DNA of 35,524 nt from a bacterium (lineage in GTDB: Bacteria > UBA9089 > CG2-30-40-21 > SBAY01): NCBI GenBank assembly GCA_040757115.1, contig JBFLYA010000011.1, positions 1 to 35,524 of the forward strand. Reading direction: 5' to 3'. The first letter of the stretch is position 1; every line of letters begins with the position of its first letter. The position numbers and the translations under genes are program-made. Positions 14,925-23,299 of the stretch are shown in pieces. The notes under the pieces were generated by a model, which saw only the letters and a program-made list of their open reading frames with translations, searched no databases and was not told the DNA's origin.

Positions 14925-17136
14925 TCAAATCAACCCAATTTTCAAAAGAGCTATTCTTAAAATCTTTGCTTGCTTTGTCAAAATAAACCCAGCGTCCGCG
15001 ATAATTTCGCTCGGTGTTGGTGACTATACCGCCAAAACATTTTTTGCCTTTTTTATTTTCACTTTGAATATACTTATACAATCCATCAATTTTTGGTCCA
15101 GCAACCTGTTTTGTTAATCCAGCCTTGGTGTCAAACAAGCCAATCCTTTCATCCTTCAACTTCACGATAAAATCAACATAAAAGGGTTTCTTTTTGCCGT
15201 TGTCATAAGAGATGGCAAAAAATGTTGCGTCTCTGTCGCCGTTTTTAAACCACCACTCAACCTTGTTGTCCGATTTTTCCAGAAAATCAATAAAAGCCGT
15301 TTCCGGCTTCCATCTTTCATCGCTGTAAAACGGCATCATTATTGATTTTTTTACTTCAACTTTTTTATACTCGCCGCCAAAAGATAGAGTTTCCGGAACA
15401 TTCCAATCCGGCACCTCAACCATTTCACTTTCTCTTTTTTCAACTTCTTCTCTGTATTTTTCCTTGACTTTATCTAAAACATTGACGAAATGCTGAGAGT
15501 TTTTATCGCTCAAAACTATTTGGACGATTTCTTCCCAAACATCGCCATACCACATTTTTAATTCTTGCTCAAAAAACTTATAAATTGATTCTTTTACTCT
15601 GCCAACTGACCTGTCTTCAGGATAGAAAGGTGTTAGGTGGTCGCGCACCCAAAAATCAAGCAATTTCTGTAAATCAAAACCGCTGGTTTTTATGGGCTTA
15701 TCGCCAACAATTTTAACTCCTGCCAAAGCGTCAACATCTTCGGCTTTATAATCAGAGATGATTTTCAAATCAATTTTTCTTATCTTTATATCAACATTCT
15801 TTTTCAAGCCATATTCCCTGGCCTCTGCTAAAAATATCTCTGTAAAAAGAGGAGATAATCTCGTTTTCTCACGATGTCTTTTGGGATAGCAAGAAACTAA
15901 ATTTAATTTAGGATCAAAACTTCTCCTGCTTGTGTAAATCGTGATGTAATCTTTGGCAATGTCTTCTTTAATCTCTATATTGTCCAAATTGGTATAAACA
16001 TACCCATAATTCAAAATCTCGCTTTTGTAATGGCCCTTATCTGGTTCGGGCATACGCATAATCCTGCCGACTGTCTGGATTGAAAAAATCGGACTGTGCC
16101 ATTCTCTAAACAAAACTAAAATCTGTGCTCTCGGACAATCCCAGCCCAAAGCAATAGCCTGCTTGAAAAGTAAAACTTCAACATAGTTATCCATCTTTTC
16201 TACTTCTTCTTTATTGATGTGTTCGCCCGAAAGCCAAATTCCTAGCCGATTGTTTCCTTTTTCCGTTGAGATTTTATATTTGCTTTTCAAAATACTTTCC
16301 ACCCGTTCCCTTATTCTATCCTCTAAACTTGTTTTTCTGTCTGGCAATTGAATTAAAACTAAAGGATTGACATTAACTCCTTCTTTTTGAAATTCTTTAA
16401 CTAATTCTTGCTTCTTTTTCATCGCCGCGTCTATGACCAATTCCTCGCTACCACCACTTAATTTCTGTGTTTGGATTTTTCCTTGTCTTATAAAACTCTC
16501 AAACTCATCATTCAAAATAACCGCTTTTTTAATCATTCCGTCTCTTTTGACATCCTCAAGCAAAACATCAACAGAAAGGTCGCCGCTTAAAACCGGCGTT
16601 GCCGAAACCTCAATTGTTAATTTCGGCCCAATCATCTGAATTAGGCCTTGCGAAATTTCGCTGGTGGCGTGATGATGGGCTTCGTCAATAATCAAAATTA
16701 TTTCCAGGACATCTTCCTTTGTCCTCTCTAATACCTTTGACAAGTTAAAATCCTGTTCGTTATCGCGAATATAGATATTGTCTGCTTTGTTTATACTTTC
16801 CCAGTTAAAAAATAAAATCTCATTTCCGCTTATTTTCCTGTCGTCTAAATCCTCAAAATAGGAACACTTTAACGCTCGGCTTGTCTCAAAATAGTTTTCT
16901 AACTTATCTCGGCTTTGCTTATGAAGCTGTCTTGGGGCCGTCCAGATAAAGCCGAGAGATTGCCTGATTTCTCTGTCGTCCACTAACTGCTTCAAAAATT
17001 CCGCCATCATTATTGTTTTGCCTGAGCCGGTCGGCGACTTGAAAACAAGTTTTTTACTGCCAGAATAACCCAAAAGCCGCTTGGCTTTTATCAATAAATC
17101 ATCTATTGCGTTTTCTTGATAAATTTTTAGTTGCAT
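14917..17136 (-). CDS. res: Type III restriction enzyme Res subunit-like helicase-nuclease
   Basis: Start set at 17136 (MQLKIYQENAI), 4 bases after the preceding gene and preceded by AAGGACGG; 739 residues. SF2 helicase motifs are clear: Walker A SPTGSGKT (34-41), DEAH (151-154), a SATP motif, and motif VI QTVGRIMRMP. The C-terminal 130 residues contain FYVDFIVKLKDERIGLFDTKAG, a D...D-x-K arrangement fitting a PD-(D/E)XK endonuclease. In type III systems Res needs Mod for recognition and cuts after ATP-driven translocation or sliding between two sites. At 739 residues it is shorter than EcoP15I Res. The gene sits in a tight operon with mod and an AlbA_2 gene, and its 3' region is duplicated at 12405-13120. 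Confidence 0.88.
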   Translation of the reverse strand: MQLKIYQENAIDDLLIKAKRLLGYSGSKKLVFKSPTGSGKTIMMAEFLKQLVDDREIRQSLGFIWTAPRQLHKQSRDKLENYFETSRALKCSYFEDLDDRKISGNEILFFNWESINKADNIYIRDNEQDFNLSKVLERTKEDVLEIILIIDEAHHHATSEISQGLIQMIGPKLTIEVSATPVLSGDLSVDVLLEDVKRDGMIKKAVILNDEFESFIRQGKIQTQKLSGGSEELVIDAAMKKKQELVKEFQKEGVNVNPLVLIQLPDRKTSLEDRIRERVESILKSKYKISTEKGNNRLGIWLSGEHINKEEVEKMDNYVEVLLFKQAIALGWDCPRAQILVLFREWHSPIFSIQTVGRIMRMPEPDKGHYKSEILNYGYVYTNLDNIEIKEDIAKDYITIYTSRRSFDPKLNLVSCYPKRHREKTRLSPLFTEIFLAEAREYGLKKNVDIKIRKIDLKIISDYKAEDVDALAGVKIVGDKPIKTSGFDLQKLLDFWVRDHLTPFYPEDRSVGRVKESIYKFFEQELKMWYGDVWEEIVQIVLSDKNSQHFVNVLDKVKEKYREEVEKRESEMVEVPDWNVPETLSFGGEYKKVEVKKSIMMPFYSDERWKPETAFIDFLEKSDNKVEWWFKNGDRDATFFAISYDNGKKKPFYVDFIVKLKDERIGLFDTKAGLTKQVAGPKIDGLYKYIQSENKKGKKCFGGIVTNTERNYRGRWVYFDKASKDFKNSSFENWVDLIL

Positions 17137-17140
17137 AAGA

Positions 17141-18520
17141 TTAAATCCGTCCTTGTAAAAATTTTTGTATATCATTCTTAAATGTTTCTCTTGGTGGATT
17201 TTCCCATTGAAACAGATAAATTAAATCTAAATATGACTCAAGAGCAAGCTGATCTGATTTATTCAGTAAATCGGTGACAGAAAAAGTTTGCGTATGATAA
17301 TTCCATGGTTCGCTAATTTTTGCCATTCGTGGAAAACTAGAAGGCATTCTATTAAAAGAATCTACAACGAGCTCGCGATTATTTAAATCATAAAGTTTGA
17401 TTTCAATAATCAAATTTTCATCAAAAACGTTTTGAGTCGCTAATCGTTTAGCAAATTCAAAAATTTCGGTTAATGTATATAAAGTTCCAAGAACACCAAG
17501 CCATTTTTTACCTTTAAGTTCGTCTCCCCTTGCCCATATATTTCTATATTCGACATCTTTTAACCAATCCTCTCTTAAGGCTAAAAGGTGATAAAAATTA
17601 GCGCTTTTAGTCATTCTCCAAAATTCAATATGATTAGACCAATTGATAGTTTTTTCAACCCCATCTAAAGTAGGATAGGGTTCACCCTCACTATCTCTAA
17701 AATGAGGATAATCCCAACCCTTAAGCTTAACAACAGCGGATTGCACAATATCTTTTATTTTCTGTTTCTCAATTCTTTGTGAATTATAAACACTAGGGCG
17801 GATGTTTATTTCCCAATAGCCCTTGGATTTTATTTTTGTGATAACTTCATCCTTGTTCATAGTTACTTTGATATCCTTCAACTCTGCTTTAAACTTATCT
17901 TGGTCAGTTTTTGTACTTTTTAACACTTTCACACTTGACATTGTCTTAAAAAATCTTTGCACTCTAACAGAGAACAAGGCTAATTCCTTTTCAATTGCTA
18001 AATCTATTATCTCTCTCATTTCAGAAGGTTCGGTAATCTTTTTTGTTTCCGGTTTGTCGGTTCTAATATAAACAACAGAATTTTCAAGCCGATTTAAATT
18101 TCTGTTGTTTTTGCAAATAATGGGAGCAAATATAAAACTTTGAACTGCGAAAACTATAAAATTTTTACTATCATATTCAATATTGAGAATTTGAAATTTA
18201 GGTTCTGGTTCGCCAAAGTTTCTCACATGTTCAAAAATTAAATCTTGATCGTAAGTTTTTAAATTGTCCTCGCTCACTCCTTTTAATAAATATTTCTTTT
18301 CTTCATCGTCCCTCTCTATTCCTAAAATTATCTTACCTCCATCACGAGTATTAGACATAGCTAGAATACTCTTGATAATTTCTTGAACCTTGTCGTTCTC
18401 TCGAATAAGATCAATCTTGTTTGGCCAAGGAATAGAAGGTTTAAATTCAACAGATTTACTCTCATTTGGAGATTCTAATATACCGGTAATAATTTTGTCG
18501 GCTTTTGTGGGATTAATCAT
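17141..18520 (-). CDS. AlbA_2/Schlafen-like putative DNA-binding protein
   Basis: The N-terminal 140 residues have the AlbA_2 (Schlafen-like) pattern: ESKSVEFKPS at about 17-26, then NTRDGGKIILGIERDD, and an IRT near residue 150 after SVVYIRT. Proteins with this domain are divalent-metal-dependent nucleic-acid binders or regulators. Residues 160-459 I do not recognise; they are mixed alpha/beta without transmembrane segments. The gene lies between mod and res with 4-base gaps on both sides, which implies that it is part of the restriction-modification operon; ordinary type III systems have only mod and res. It could be an accessory specificity, control or effector subunit. That role is inference. 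Confidence 0.7.
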   Translation of the reverse strand: MINPTKADKIITGILESPNESKSVEFKPSIPWPNKIDLIRENDKVQEIIKSILAMSNTRDGGKIILGIERDDEEKKYLLKGVSEDNLKTYDQDLIFEHVRNFGEPEPKFQILNIEYDSKNFIVFAVQSFIFAPIICKNNRNLNRLENSVVYIRTDKPETKKITEPSEMREIIDLAIEKELALFSVRVQRFFKTMSSVKVLKSTKTDQDKFKAELKDIKVTMNKDEVITKIKSKGYWEINIRPSVYNSQRIEKQKIKDIVQSAVVKLKGWDYPHFRDSEGEPYPTLDGVEKTINWSNHIEFWRMTKSANFYHLLALREDWLKDVEYRNIWARGDELKGKKWLGVLGTLYTLTEIFEFAKRLATQNVFDENLIIEIKLYDLNNRELVVDSFNRMPSSFPRMAKISEPWNYHTQTFSVTDLLNKSDQLALESYLDLIYLFQWENPPRETFKNDIQKFLQGRI

Positions 18521-18524
18521 AACT

Positions 18525-20198
18525 TTACTTAAAAATCCTTCTATAAACCCGTAAAATTGCTTCGGGGATTGGCGATAATTGGACTTTCTGTTTTACATCT
18601 TTGAACTCATCATCAAAAGTTTCATCGCCCAAAGAGAAAACATAGACGCTGAATTTTCCTTTTATGTCTTTAATCGCTTTTTTGAAAGCCGGAATTGCTG
18701 TTTGGTCCCAAATAATGCCAGTATAGTAGTCTGAATTTTTGAAAACTTTAAATCTTTCGTTATCTAATACCTTTTCAAAAGTTCCCTCTTTAACACAAAG
18801 CATTTCTGTTGCCTGTTGGGTGAGTTTAATTTTGTTGCTGTCCGTTGGCTCATCATAATCAACAAAATCGGTTTTGAAATATTTAAGGTTGGCTGGAATT
18901 CCTGTTATATCAGGATAGTCTTTATGTCCTTCTATAACTCTTTTAATTCTAGTCCAGCATACTTCTTCAGCAATGTCATTTTCGTTATTTGTACAAAGGA
19001 TAAATTTTCTTTCGCCACTATCTTCTTTATTAAGCAACAAAAGAGCATGAGCAGTAGTTCCCGAACCCGCAAAATAATCTAAAACGATGGCATTTTTTCT
19101 TGAATATAAAATTGGAGCTATGCAATCGTAGGTATTCCAAATAGATTTTGGAAAATCAAAATGGGTATTCGGCACTAAAGCGTGGACCAATTTTGTCCCG
19201 TATTCATTGGCATCATAACGACTATCTTGCCATACTGTTCTAACTGTTCCAAAATCCTTACCAATTTCAATTTCATAACCTGTTCTTGTTCTTCTTGTTC
19301 TCAATAAATTTTTAACTTCTTCTATGCTTTGTCTTGCATATCGCCATTTCCTTTCAATTTTGTTTCTATCAATGGGATAAATATAATAAGCATCACCAAC
19401 TTTTTCTGTCTGCGATTTTGGGTGTTTCTCATTGGGTAAAACATCCCCAAAACCAATAACCTCATCATCTTTTACGATGATCGGATAAAAACAGTTCTTG
19501 GCGTCTGTTCTTAACGATTCACCGCCGTTATCCCTTAAATTCCTCCAATCTATATCTTTAGGCTGTATTTTTCTCTTTTCTATAACTCTCAATCCTTTCC
19601 TAAAAACAAAATACGCATATTCGTGGGTATATGAAAAATTATTTCCTTGAACTCCTCTTGGATTATGCACTATTGTTATACAATGAATTTCAAATCCTTT
19701 AAAAATTTCTTCCAGTAATAATCCCAATCGGTAAAATTCATTATCATCAATTGCACAGACAAACACGCCGTTTTCTTTTAATAAATTTCTTGCCAATCGC
19801 AGTCTATGCCCCATCATACTTAACCACTTGCTGTGTCTCCACGCATCGTTAATATCAACATAGTCATTGTTATACTTCCAATCTCTTGCCCCTGTATTAA
19901 ATGGAGGGTCAATGTATATGACATCTATTTTACCAGGGTGGGTGTAATTCAAAACAGAGAGGGCATGATAATTATCACCTTCAATCAATAAATTTACTGG
20001 CTTATTTTTATCGGTAATAATTTCTTTATCCTTAACTTCTTTCAACACCGGCAGTTTCTCTTTGCACATCTCAACCACTTCTTCTGGTTTTTCTTCCCAA
20101 ACAAGCCCGTATTTTTTCCTTTTCTTCAATTCCTTTTTCAGCCGCTCAACTTCTGCTTTCAAATTTTCAATCTCTAATTTTTTATTTTCTTTTGCCAT
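18525..20198 (-). CDS. mod: Type III adenine-specific DNA methyltransferase Mod
   Basis: The 557-residue protein is an N6-adenine methyltransferase of the beta class: catalytic motif IV DPPF at residues 97-100 (VIYIDPPFNTG) comes before the SAM-binding motif I FAGSGTT (376-382). Residues 1-30 form a charged coiled coil (LEIENLKAEVERLKKELKKR). The stretch of about 250 residues between the motifs holds the target recognition domain, as in type III Mod. It provides sequence recognition both for methylation and, with Res, for cleavage. The stop is 4 bases before the AlbA_2 gene; the start is 4 bases after radC. Recognition sequence cannot be read from here. Confidence 0.93.
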   Translation of the reverse strand: MAKENKKLEIENLKAEVERLKKELKKRKKYGLVWEEKPEEVVEMCKEKLPVLKEVKDKEIITDKNKPVNLLIEGDNYHALSVLNYTHPGKIDVIYIDPPFNTGARDWKYNNDYVDINDAWRHSKWLSMMGHRLRLARNLLKENGVFVCAIDDNEFYRLGLLLEEIFKGFEIHCITIVHNPRGVQGNNFSYTHEYAYFVFRKGLRVIEKRKIQPKDIDWRNLRDNGGESLRTDAKNCFYPIIVKDDEVIGFGDVLPNEKHPKSQTEKVGDAYYIYPIDRNKIERKWRYARQSIEEVKNLLRTRRTRTGYEIEIGKDFGTVRTVWQDSRYDANEYGTKLVHALVPNTHFDFPKSIWNTYDCIAPILYSRKNAIVLDYFAGSGTTAHALLLLNKEDSGERKFILCTNNENDIAEEVCWTRIKRVIEGHKDYPDITGIPANLKYFKTDFVDYDEPTDSNKIKLTQQATEMLCVKEGTFEKVLDNERFKVFKNSDYYTGIIWDQTAIPAFKKAIKDIKGKFSVYVFSLGDETFDDEFKDVKQKVQLSPIPEAILRVYRRIFK

Positions 20199-20202
20199 AA
20201 TT

Positions 20203-20886
20203 TTAGATTAATCCCTTATTTCTGAAACTAAAGAAGCCGTCTTTAACTACAATAATATGGTCAAATACTTCTATGTCTAAAATTCTGCCAGATTCCACTA
20301 ATTTTTTTGTAATCACTAAATCATCTTCCGATGGTTCGGGGTCGCCTGATGGGTGATTATGAGCAAATATAACCGAAGCGGCCTTACTTTTAATTGCTTC
20401 GGCAAAGACCTCGCGTGGATGGGCAATGCTTGTGTTTAAACTCCCAACTGAAACTTCTGCGATTGAGTGGCCTCTACTATTAAGAGCGATGATATAAAAA
20501 TGTTCTTTATGATAATCTTTAAGTTTGCTTTTTACCAGCCGATAAACTTTCTCTGGGTCGGTAAGCTCTTTGCTTCTATATGACGGGGCTTGAGTTGAAA
20601 GCCGACGGCTAATTTCAAAAGTGGCTTTTATTTGGGCGGCTTTTGCCAAGCCAATTCCTTTAATTAAGGATAATTCTTCAATACTTGCTTCTGACAATTT
20701 TTGCAAACTCCCAAAATGACTTAATAACTTTTGGGCAGTGACCGCCACCGATTCGCCGGCGACGCCTCGGCCTAAAATAAGTTGTAACAATTCTTGAGCC
20801 GAGAGTGCTTGTTCGCCAAACTTAACTAACCGCTCACGAGGCCGTTCATCTTTTGGTAAATCATGAATGGTAAATGATTTGTTCAT
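20203..20886 (-). CDS. radC: RadC-family JAB/MPN protein
   Basis: The 227-residue protein has the usual RadC build: an N-terminal helix-hairpin-helix region (IEELSLIKGIGLAKAAQIKA, about 68-87) and a C-terminal JAB1/MPN metal-binding domain with HNHPSGDPEPSEDD. The family's biochemical role is unsettled; the early link to DNA repair in E. coli was withdrawn. It is often found in mobile and defence islands, and here it opens the mod-AlbA_2-res operon. The start codon is 1 base after the stop of a toxin-antitoxin remnant and has no strong ribosome binding site, so it may rely on coupling to that remnant's translation. Confidence 0.92.
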   Translation of the reverse strand: MNKSFTIHDLPKDERPRERLVKFGEQALSAQELLQLILGRGVAGESVAVTAQKLLSHFGSLQKLSEASIEELSLIKGIGLAKAAQIKATFEISRRLSTQAPSYRSKELTDPEKVYRLVKSKLKDYHKEHFYIIALNSRGHSIAEVSVGSLNTSIAHPREVFAEAIKSKAASVIFAHNHPSGDPEPSEDDLVITKKLVESGRILDIEVFDHIIVVKDGFFSFRNKGLI

Positions 20887-20887
20887 A

Positions 20888-21058
20888 TTATTCCATTAAA
20901 TCATCGAGCGAGGAGACGCCAAGTGCATCTGCGATTTTTTTAACTCATAGAAATTTGATAATATGTAAAGATGGGCATCCTTTAACAGATTGCTTTCAAT
21001 CTCTTTAATTAGAGTAATTCCTTTAGCAATTTTCTGTATAACCTTAATATTATATCTC
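20888..21058 (-). pseudogene. Fused remnant of a HigBA-like toxin-antitoxin pair
   Basis: After a TAGGAGAT site, the minus strand reads KVIQKIAKGITLIKE...FYELKK, resembling the middle and end of RelE/HigB-type toxins (KIAKGIKLLEE...LYELR). In another frame the same strand ends KKIADALGVSSLDDLME and a stop at 20888-20890, which is a typical C-terminus of an XRE-family (HigA-like) antitoxin. The start codon of the first piece is missing and most of the antitoxin is deleted. The promoter at 21074-21102 is intact and now serves radC and the restriction operon. Confidence 0.55.
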
Positions 21059-21073
21059 CTATAAACCTCTTTT

Positions 21074-21102
21074 AGTATACTACTTCATTAAAAGTTTGTC
21101 AA
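21074..21102 (-). promoter_or_regulatory. Promoter of the radC-mod-AlbA_2-res operon
   Basis: Minus-strand TTGACA (21097-21102) and TATACT (21074-21079) are 17 bp apart, close to the sigma-70 ideal. It probably once drove the toxin-antitoxin pair. Confidence 0.8.
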
Positions 21103-21177
21103 GAGGCTGACCGAGAATTTTTATCTCTTCTACTATTTTGGTAAAAACCTACTAAAATTAATATTTTGACTCAATTA

Positions 21178-21428
21178 GCCCTAAAATGACCGTTCACCGC
21201 AGAAACACAGAGACGCAGAGAAAAAAATTAAAATCTATTCACCAGAGATAGAAATTTCCTTTTTTTGTGCATTTCGGATCTTTCGTTATTTATTAATCTT
21301 TTAATACTTACTTTCGACTAACTGTTTTTAAACCTTTTTAAACACCGAAAAATACAAAAAAAGATATTTTCCTCTCTGTTCCTCTGCGTCTCTGCGGTAA
21401 ATTACCACCTGAACGGTTACGCCCTAAA
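21178..21428 (-). mobile_element. GTAA-ended MITE with 8-bp target duplication (copy F)
   Basis: The element is 21186-21420, ending ATGACCGTTCA (mutated GTAACCGTTCA) and TGAACGGTTAC. It is flanked by the direct repeat GCCCTAAA (21178-21185 and 21421-21428). The right side, read in reverse, starts GTAACCGTTCAGGTGGTAAT, the same left end as the 3658-3910 element, so this copy is in the opposite orientation. Just inside its other end the reverse strand reads LVNRF and stop, matching the end of the GxxExxY remnant (MVNSF and stop). The interior differs from 3658-3910 but is nearly the same as 25655-25903. Confidence 0.9.
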
Positions 21429-21509
21429 GGCAAGGAAAGATTATAAAATTGTATCTTAAAAAGAAAAATCCTGAAAATTTACTCTTCAGAACGAGATTTA
21501 CATTTTTTC

Positions 21510-21538
21510 TTGACAAATAACAAATGATTTAGTATTAT
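21510..21538 (+). promoter_or_regulatory. Promoter giving a leaderless membrane-protein mRNA
   Basis: TTGACA (21510-21515) and TATTAT (21533-21538) are 17 bp apart. The start codon at 21546 is only 7 bases downstream of the -10 hexamer, where transcription should begin. Confidence 0.75.
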
Positions 21539-21545
21539 ATTTTGT

Positions 21546-22241
21546 ATGAAAATGGATAACCAATTAAAAAGAAGATATGAGTATGAAATAGAACAACTTC
21601 ATAATATGGTCATAGATGAGGCAGAGACAAAAACTATTGCGGAAGAATACCTTCAATACTTATGTCAGGCAAGAGTTGCCCTGAGCCTGGATGACCAGGT
21701 AGAAACGGAATATTACATTACTTTGACCAAATCCATCTTTGCTCGAACAAAAAAAAGTAAAGAACTTCAACAAGCCTGTGGTCGAAGAATAATTTTATAT
21801 GAACTTATCTGGCTATCTGTCTTATTAATCCTTATCCCAATAATAATCTTTAGATTTGGGCGATTTATCGTGCTTGGGGTTCCTGGTGAATATTACATTT
21901 GGGGTGGTATCGGAGCAACAATCTCAGCGATATATAATTTTATTAAACAAACCTCTCTTAGAGATTTTGATAGACAATTTATTACCTGGTATTATATTAA
22001 ACCTATGTTAGGAATAATCACTGGAGCTGTAGTTTATTTTTTATTTATGTGTATCATTTTTGCAATGGGCGTAGAAATTGACCCGATTAGACCTAATTTA
22101 TTGATTTTATTAGCCTGTTGTCTAACAGGATTTAGTGAAAAATTCTCTTTAGAAATGGTTGAATCTGCTTCCCGGTCAATCTTTAATATCCCTTCACGAG
22201 TTAAGAAAGGAAAACACAGAGAAGTAGATAGTAGAGAGTAG
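21546..22241 (+). CDS. Membrane protein of unknown function
   Basis: I do not recognise this 231-residue protein. Residues 1-75 are soluble and helical, rich in E/K/Q. Four hydrophobic stretches follow: about 80-103 (LIWLSVLLILIPIIIF), 110-130 (YYIWGGIGATISAIYNF), 154-175 (MLGIITGAVVYFLFMCIIFA) and 184-202 (NLLILLACCLTGF). GGIGATISAIYNFI and LTGFSEKFSLEMVE resemble conserved segments of small four-helix membrane proteins of unknown function, but I cannot name a family. There is no ribosome binding site; the ATG at 21546, or the next at 21552, lies at the predicted transcription start, so translation is probably leaderless. Confidence 0.75.
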   Translation: MKMDNQLKRRYEYEIEQLHNMVIDEAETKTIAEEYLQYLCQARVALSLDDQVETEYYITLTKSIFARTKKSKELQQACGRRIILYELIWLSVLLILIPIIIFRFGRFIVLGVPGEYYIWGGIGATISAIYNFIKQTSLRDFDRQFITWYYIKPMLGIITGAVVYFLFMCIIFAMGVEIDPIRPNLLILLACCLTGFSEKFSLEMVESASRSIFNIPSRVKKGKHREVDSRE

Positions 22242-22298
22242 CCAGTTTCAACTAACTGCTTATTATTTTTAAAGCTTCACGAAATTAAAAGTAAGTAA

Positions 22299-22337
22299 CT
22301 GGTAACTAATTACCATTCACCAGTTACCAATTACCAG
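22299..22337. repeat. GGTAAT-type palindrome, copy 3
   Basis: TGGTAACT is mirrored by AGTTACCA within CTGGTAACTAATTACC and CAGTTACCAATTACCAG. It sits directly before the porG ribosome binding site. Confidence 0.65.
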
Positions 22338-22357
22338 ATGAAAGGAGGTAAAAAGGC

Positions 22358-22936
22358 ATGAGTGAACTTTTTGAGATTCGCTGGCACGGTCGCGGTGGAC
22401 AAGGAGCCAAAACTGCGGCAATTCTATTTGCAGATGCAGGTGCGGGTGAAGGTAAGTATGTTCAGGCATTCCCGGAATATGGTCCCGAGCGAATGGGTGC
22501 GCCTGTTCAGGCATTTAACCGCCTTAGTAATGAACCAATTACACTTCACTGTGGGATTGATTCCCCGTCTGTGGTGGTGGTGCTTGACCCAACATTGATT
22601 GAAACAGCAAAGGTGACACAAGGATTAAAAGAAAACGGAATGCTTCTGATTAACACAAATCAACCCCCTAACATAATGCGTCAAAATTTACCAGATTTTA
22701 AAGGAAAACTGTTTACGGTAGATGCGTCAACTATCTCTAAACAAGAACTGGGCAAGGAAATTCCTAATACACCCATGCTTGGTGCGTTAATTAAGGTAAC
22801 TAATTTAATAGACTTTGACCGAATGCTTCAAGATACACGCAAAAAATTGGAGAAAAAATTCAAATCTAAACCAGAGGTGATTGAAGGTAATATTAAATCA
22901 ATCCAACGAGCATATCAGGAGGTGAAAGGCGAATGA
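22358..22936 (+). CDS. porG: 2-oxoacid:ferredoxin oxidoreductase gamma subunit
   Basis: The 192-residue protein is the gamma subunit (catalytic gamma domain) of pyruvate or related 2-oxoacid:ferredoxin oxidoreductase, an anaerobic enzyme making acyl-CoA and reduced ferredoxin. The opening RWHGRGGQGAKTAA (8-21) is the family signature, followed by YGPERMGAPVQAF. It begins after a strong AAGGAGG site and overlaps porD by 4 bases. Substrate cannot be told from this subunit; pyruvate is most common. Alpha and beta genes are not in the window. Confidence 0.9.
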   Translation: MSELFEIRWHGRGGQGAKTAAILFADAGAGEGKYVQAFPEYGPERMGAPVQAFNRLSNEPITLHCGIDSPSVVVVLDPTLIETAKVTQGLKENGMLLINTNQPPNIMRQNLPDFKGKLFTVDASTISKQELGKEIPNTPMLGALIKVTNLIDFDRMLQDTRKKLEKKFKSKPEVIEGNIKSIQRAYQEVKGE

Positions 22937-23229
22937 AAGAAAAAGAAGGATGGATGGATTTACCTATTGGAGGCTTAATATTAGAAGGCGGCACAGCAAC
23001 TAAATACATCACTGGCGATTGGCGGAGTTTAAGACCCATCTGGGATAGTGAAAAATGTATTAGTTGTTTGACTTGCTGGATTTATTGCCCGGATTCTTCT
23101 ATTTTAGTAGAAAATGAGAAGATGATAGGAATTGACTACGACCATTGTAAAGGCTGTGGTATTTGTGCTAATGAATGCCCACCTAAAGTTTCTGCCATAA
23201 AAATGGTCAATGAGGCAGAGTTCAGGTAA
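22933..23229 (+). CDS. porD: 2-oxoacid:ferredoxin oxidoreductase delta subunit (2x[4Fe-4S])
   Basis: The 98-residue protein is a bacterial-type ferredoxin subunit. Two clusters are bound by CISCLTCWIYCP and CKGCGICANECP. The N-terminal region (GGTATKYITGDWRSLRP) is typical of PorD, which passes electrons from the thiamine-diphosphate site to ferredoxin. It is coupled to porG by a 4-base overlap. The usual following genes porA and porB are absent: 23228-23251 forms a hairpin and the next gene is convergent. Confidence 0.9.
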   Translation: MKEKEGWMDLPIGGLILEGGTATKYITGDWRSLRPIWDSEKCISCLTCWIYCPDSSILVENEKMIGIDYDHCKGCGICANECPPKVSAIKMVNEAEFR

Positions 23230-23251
23230 TCGGTAATCTTGATTACCGATT
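23228..23251. repeat. Perfect GGTAAT-type hairpin at the porD stop
   Basis: AATCGGTAATC is followed by TT and then GATTACCGATT: 11-base arms with a 2-base centre. It overlaps the porD stop codon and lies between convergent genes. There is no U-run, so any terminator role would be non-classical. Confidence 0.75.
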
Positions 23252-23299
23252 TCAAACGGTGAGCAATGACACTATATTCAATTGCGTAGTGACCGCGCA

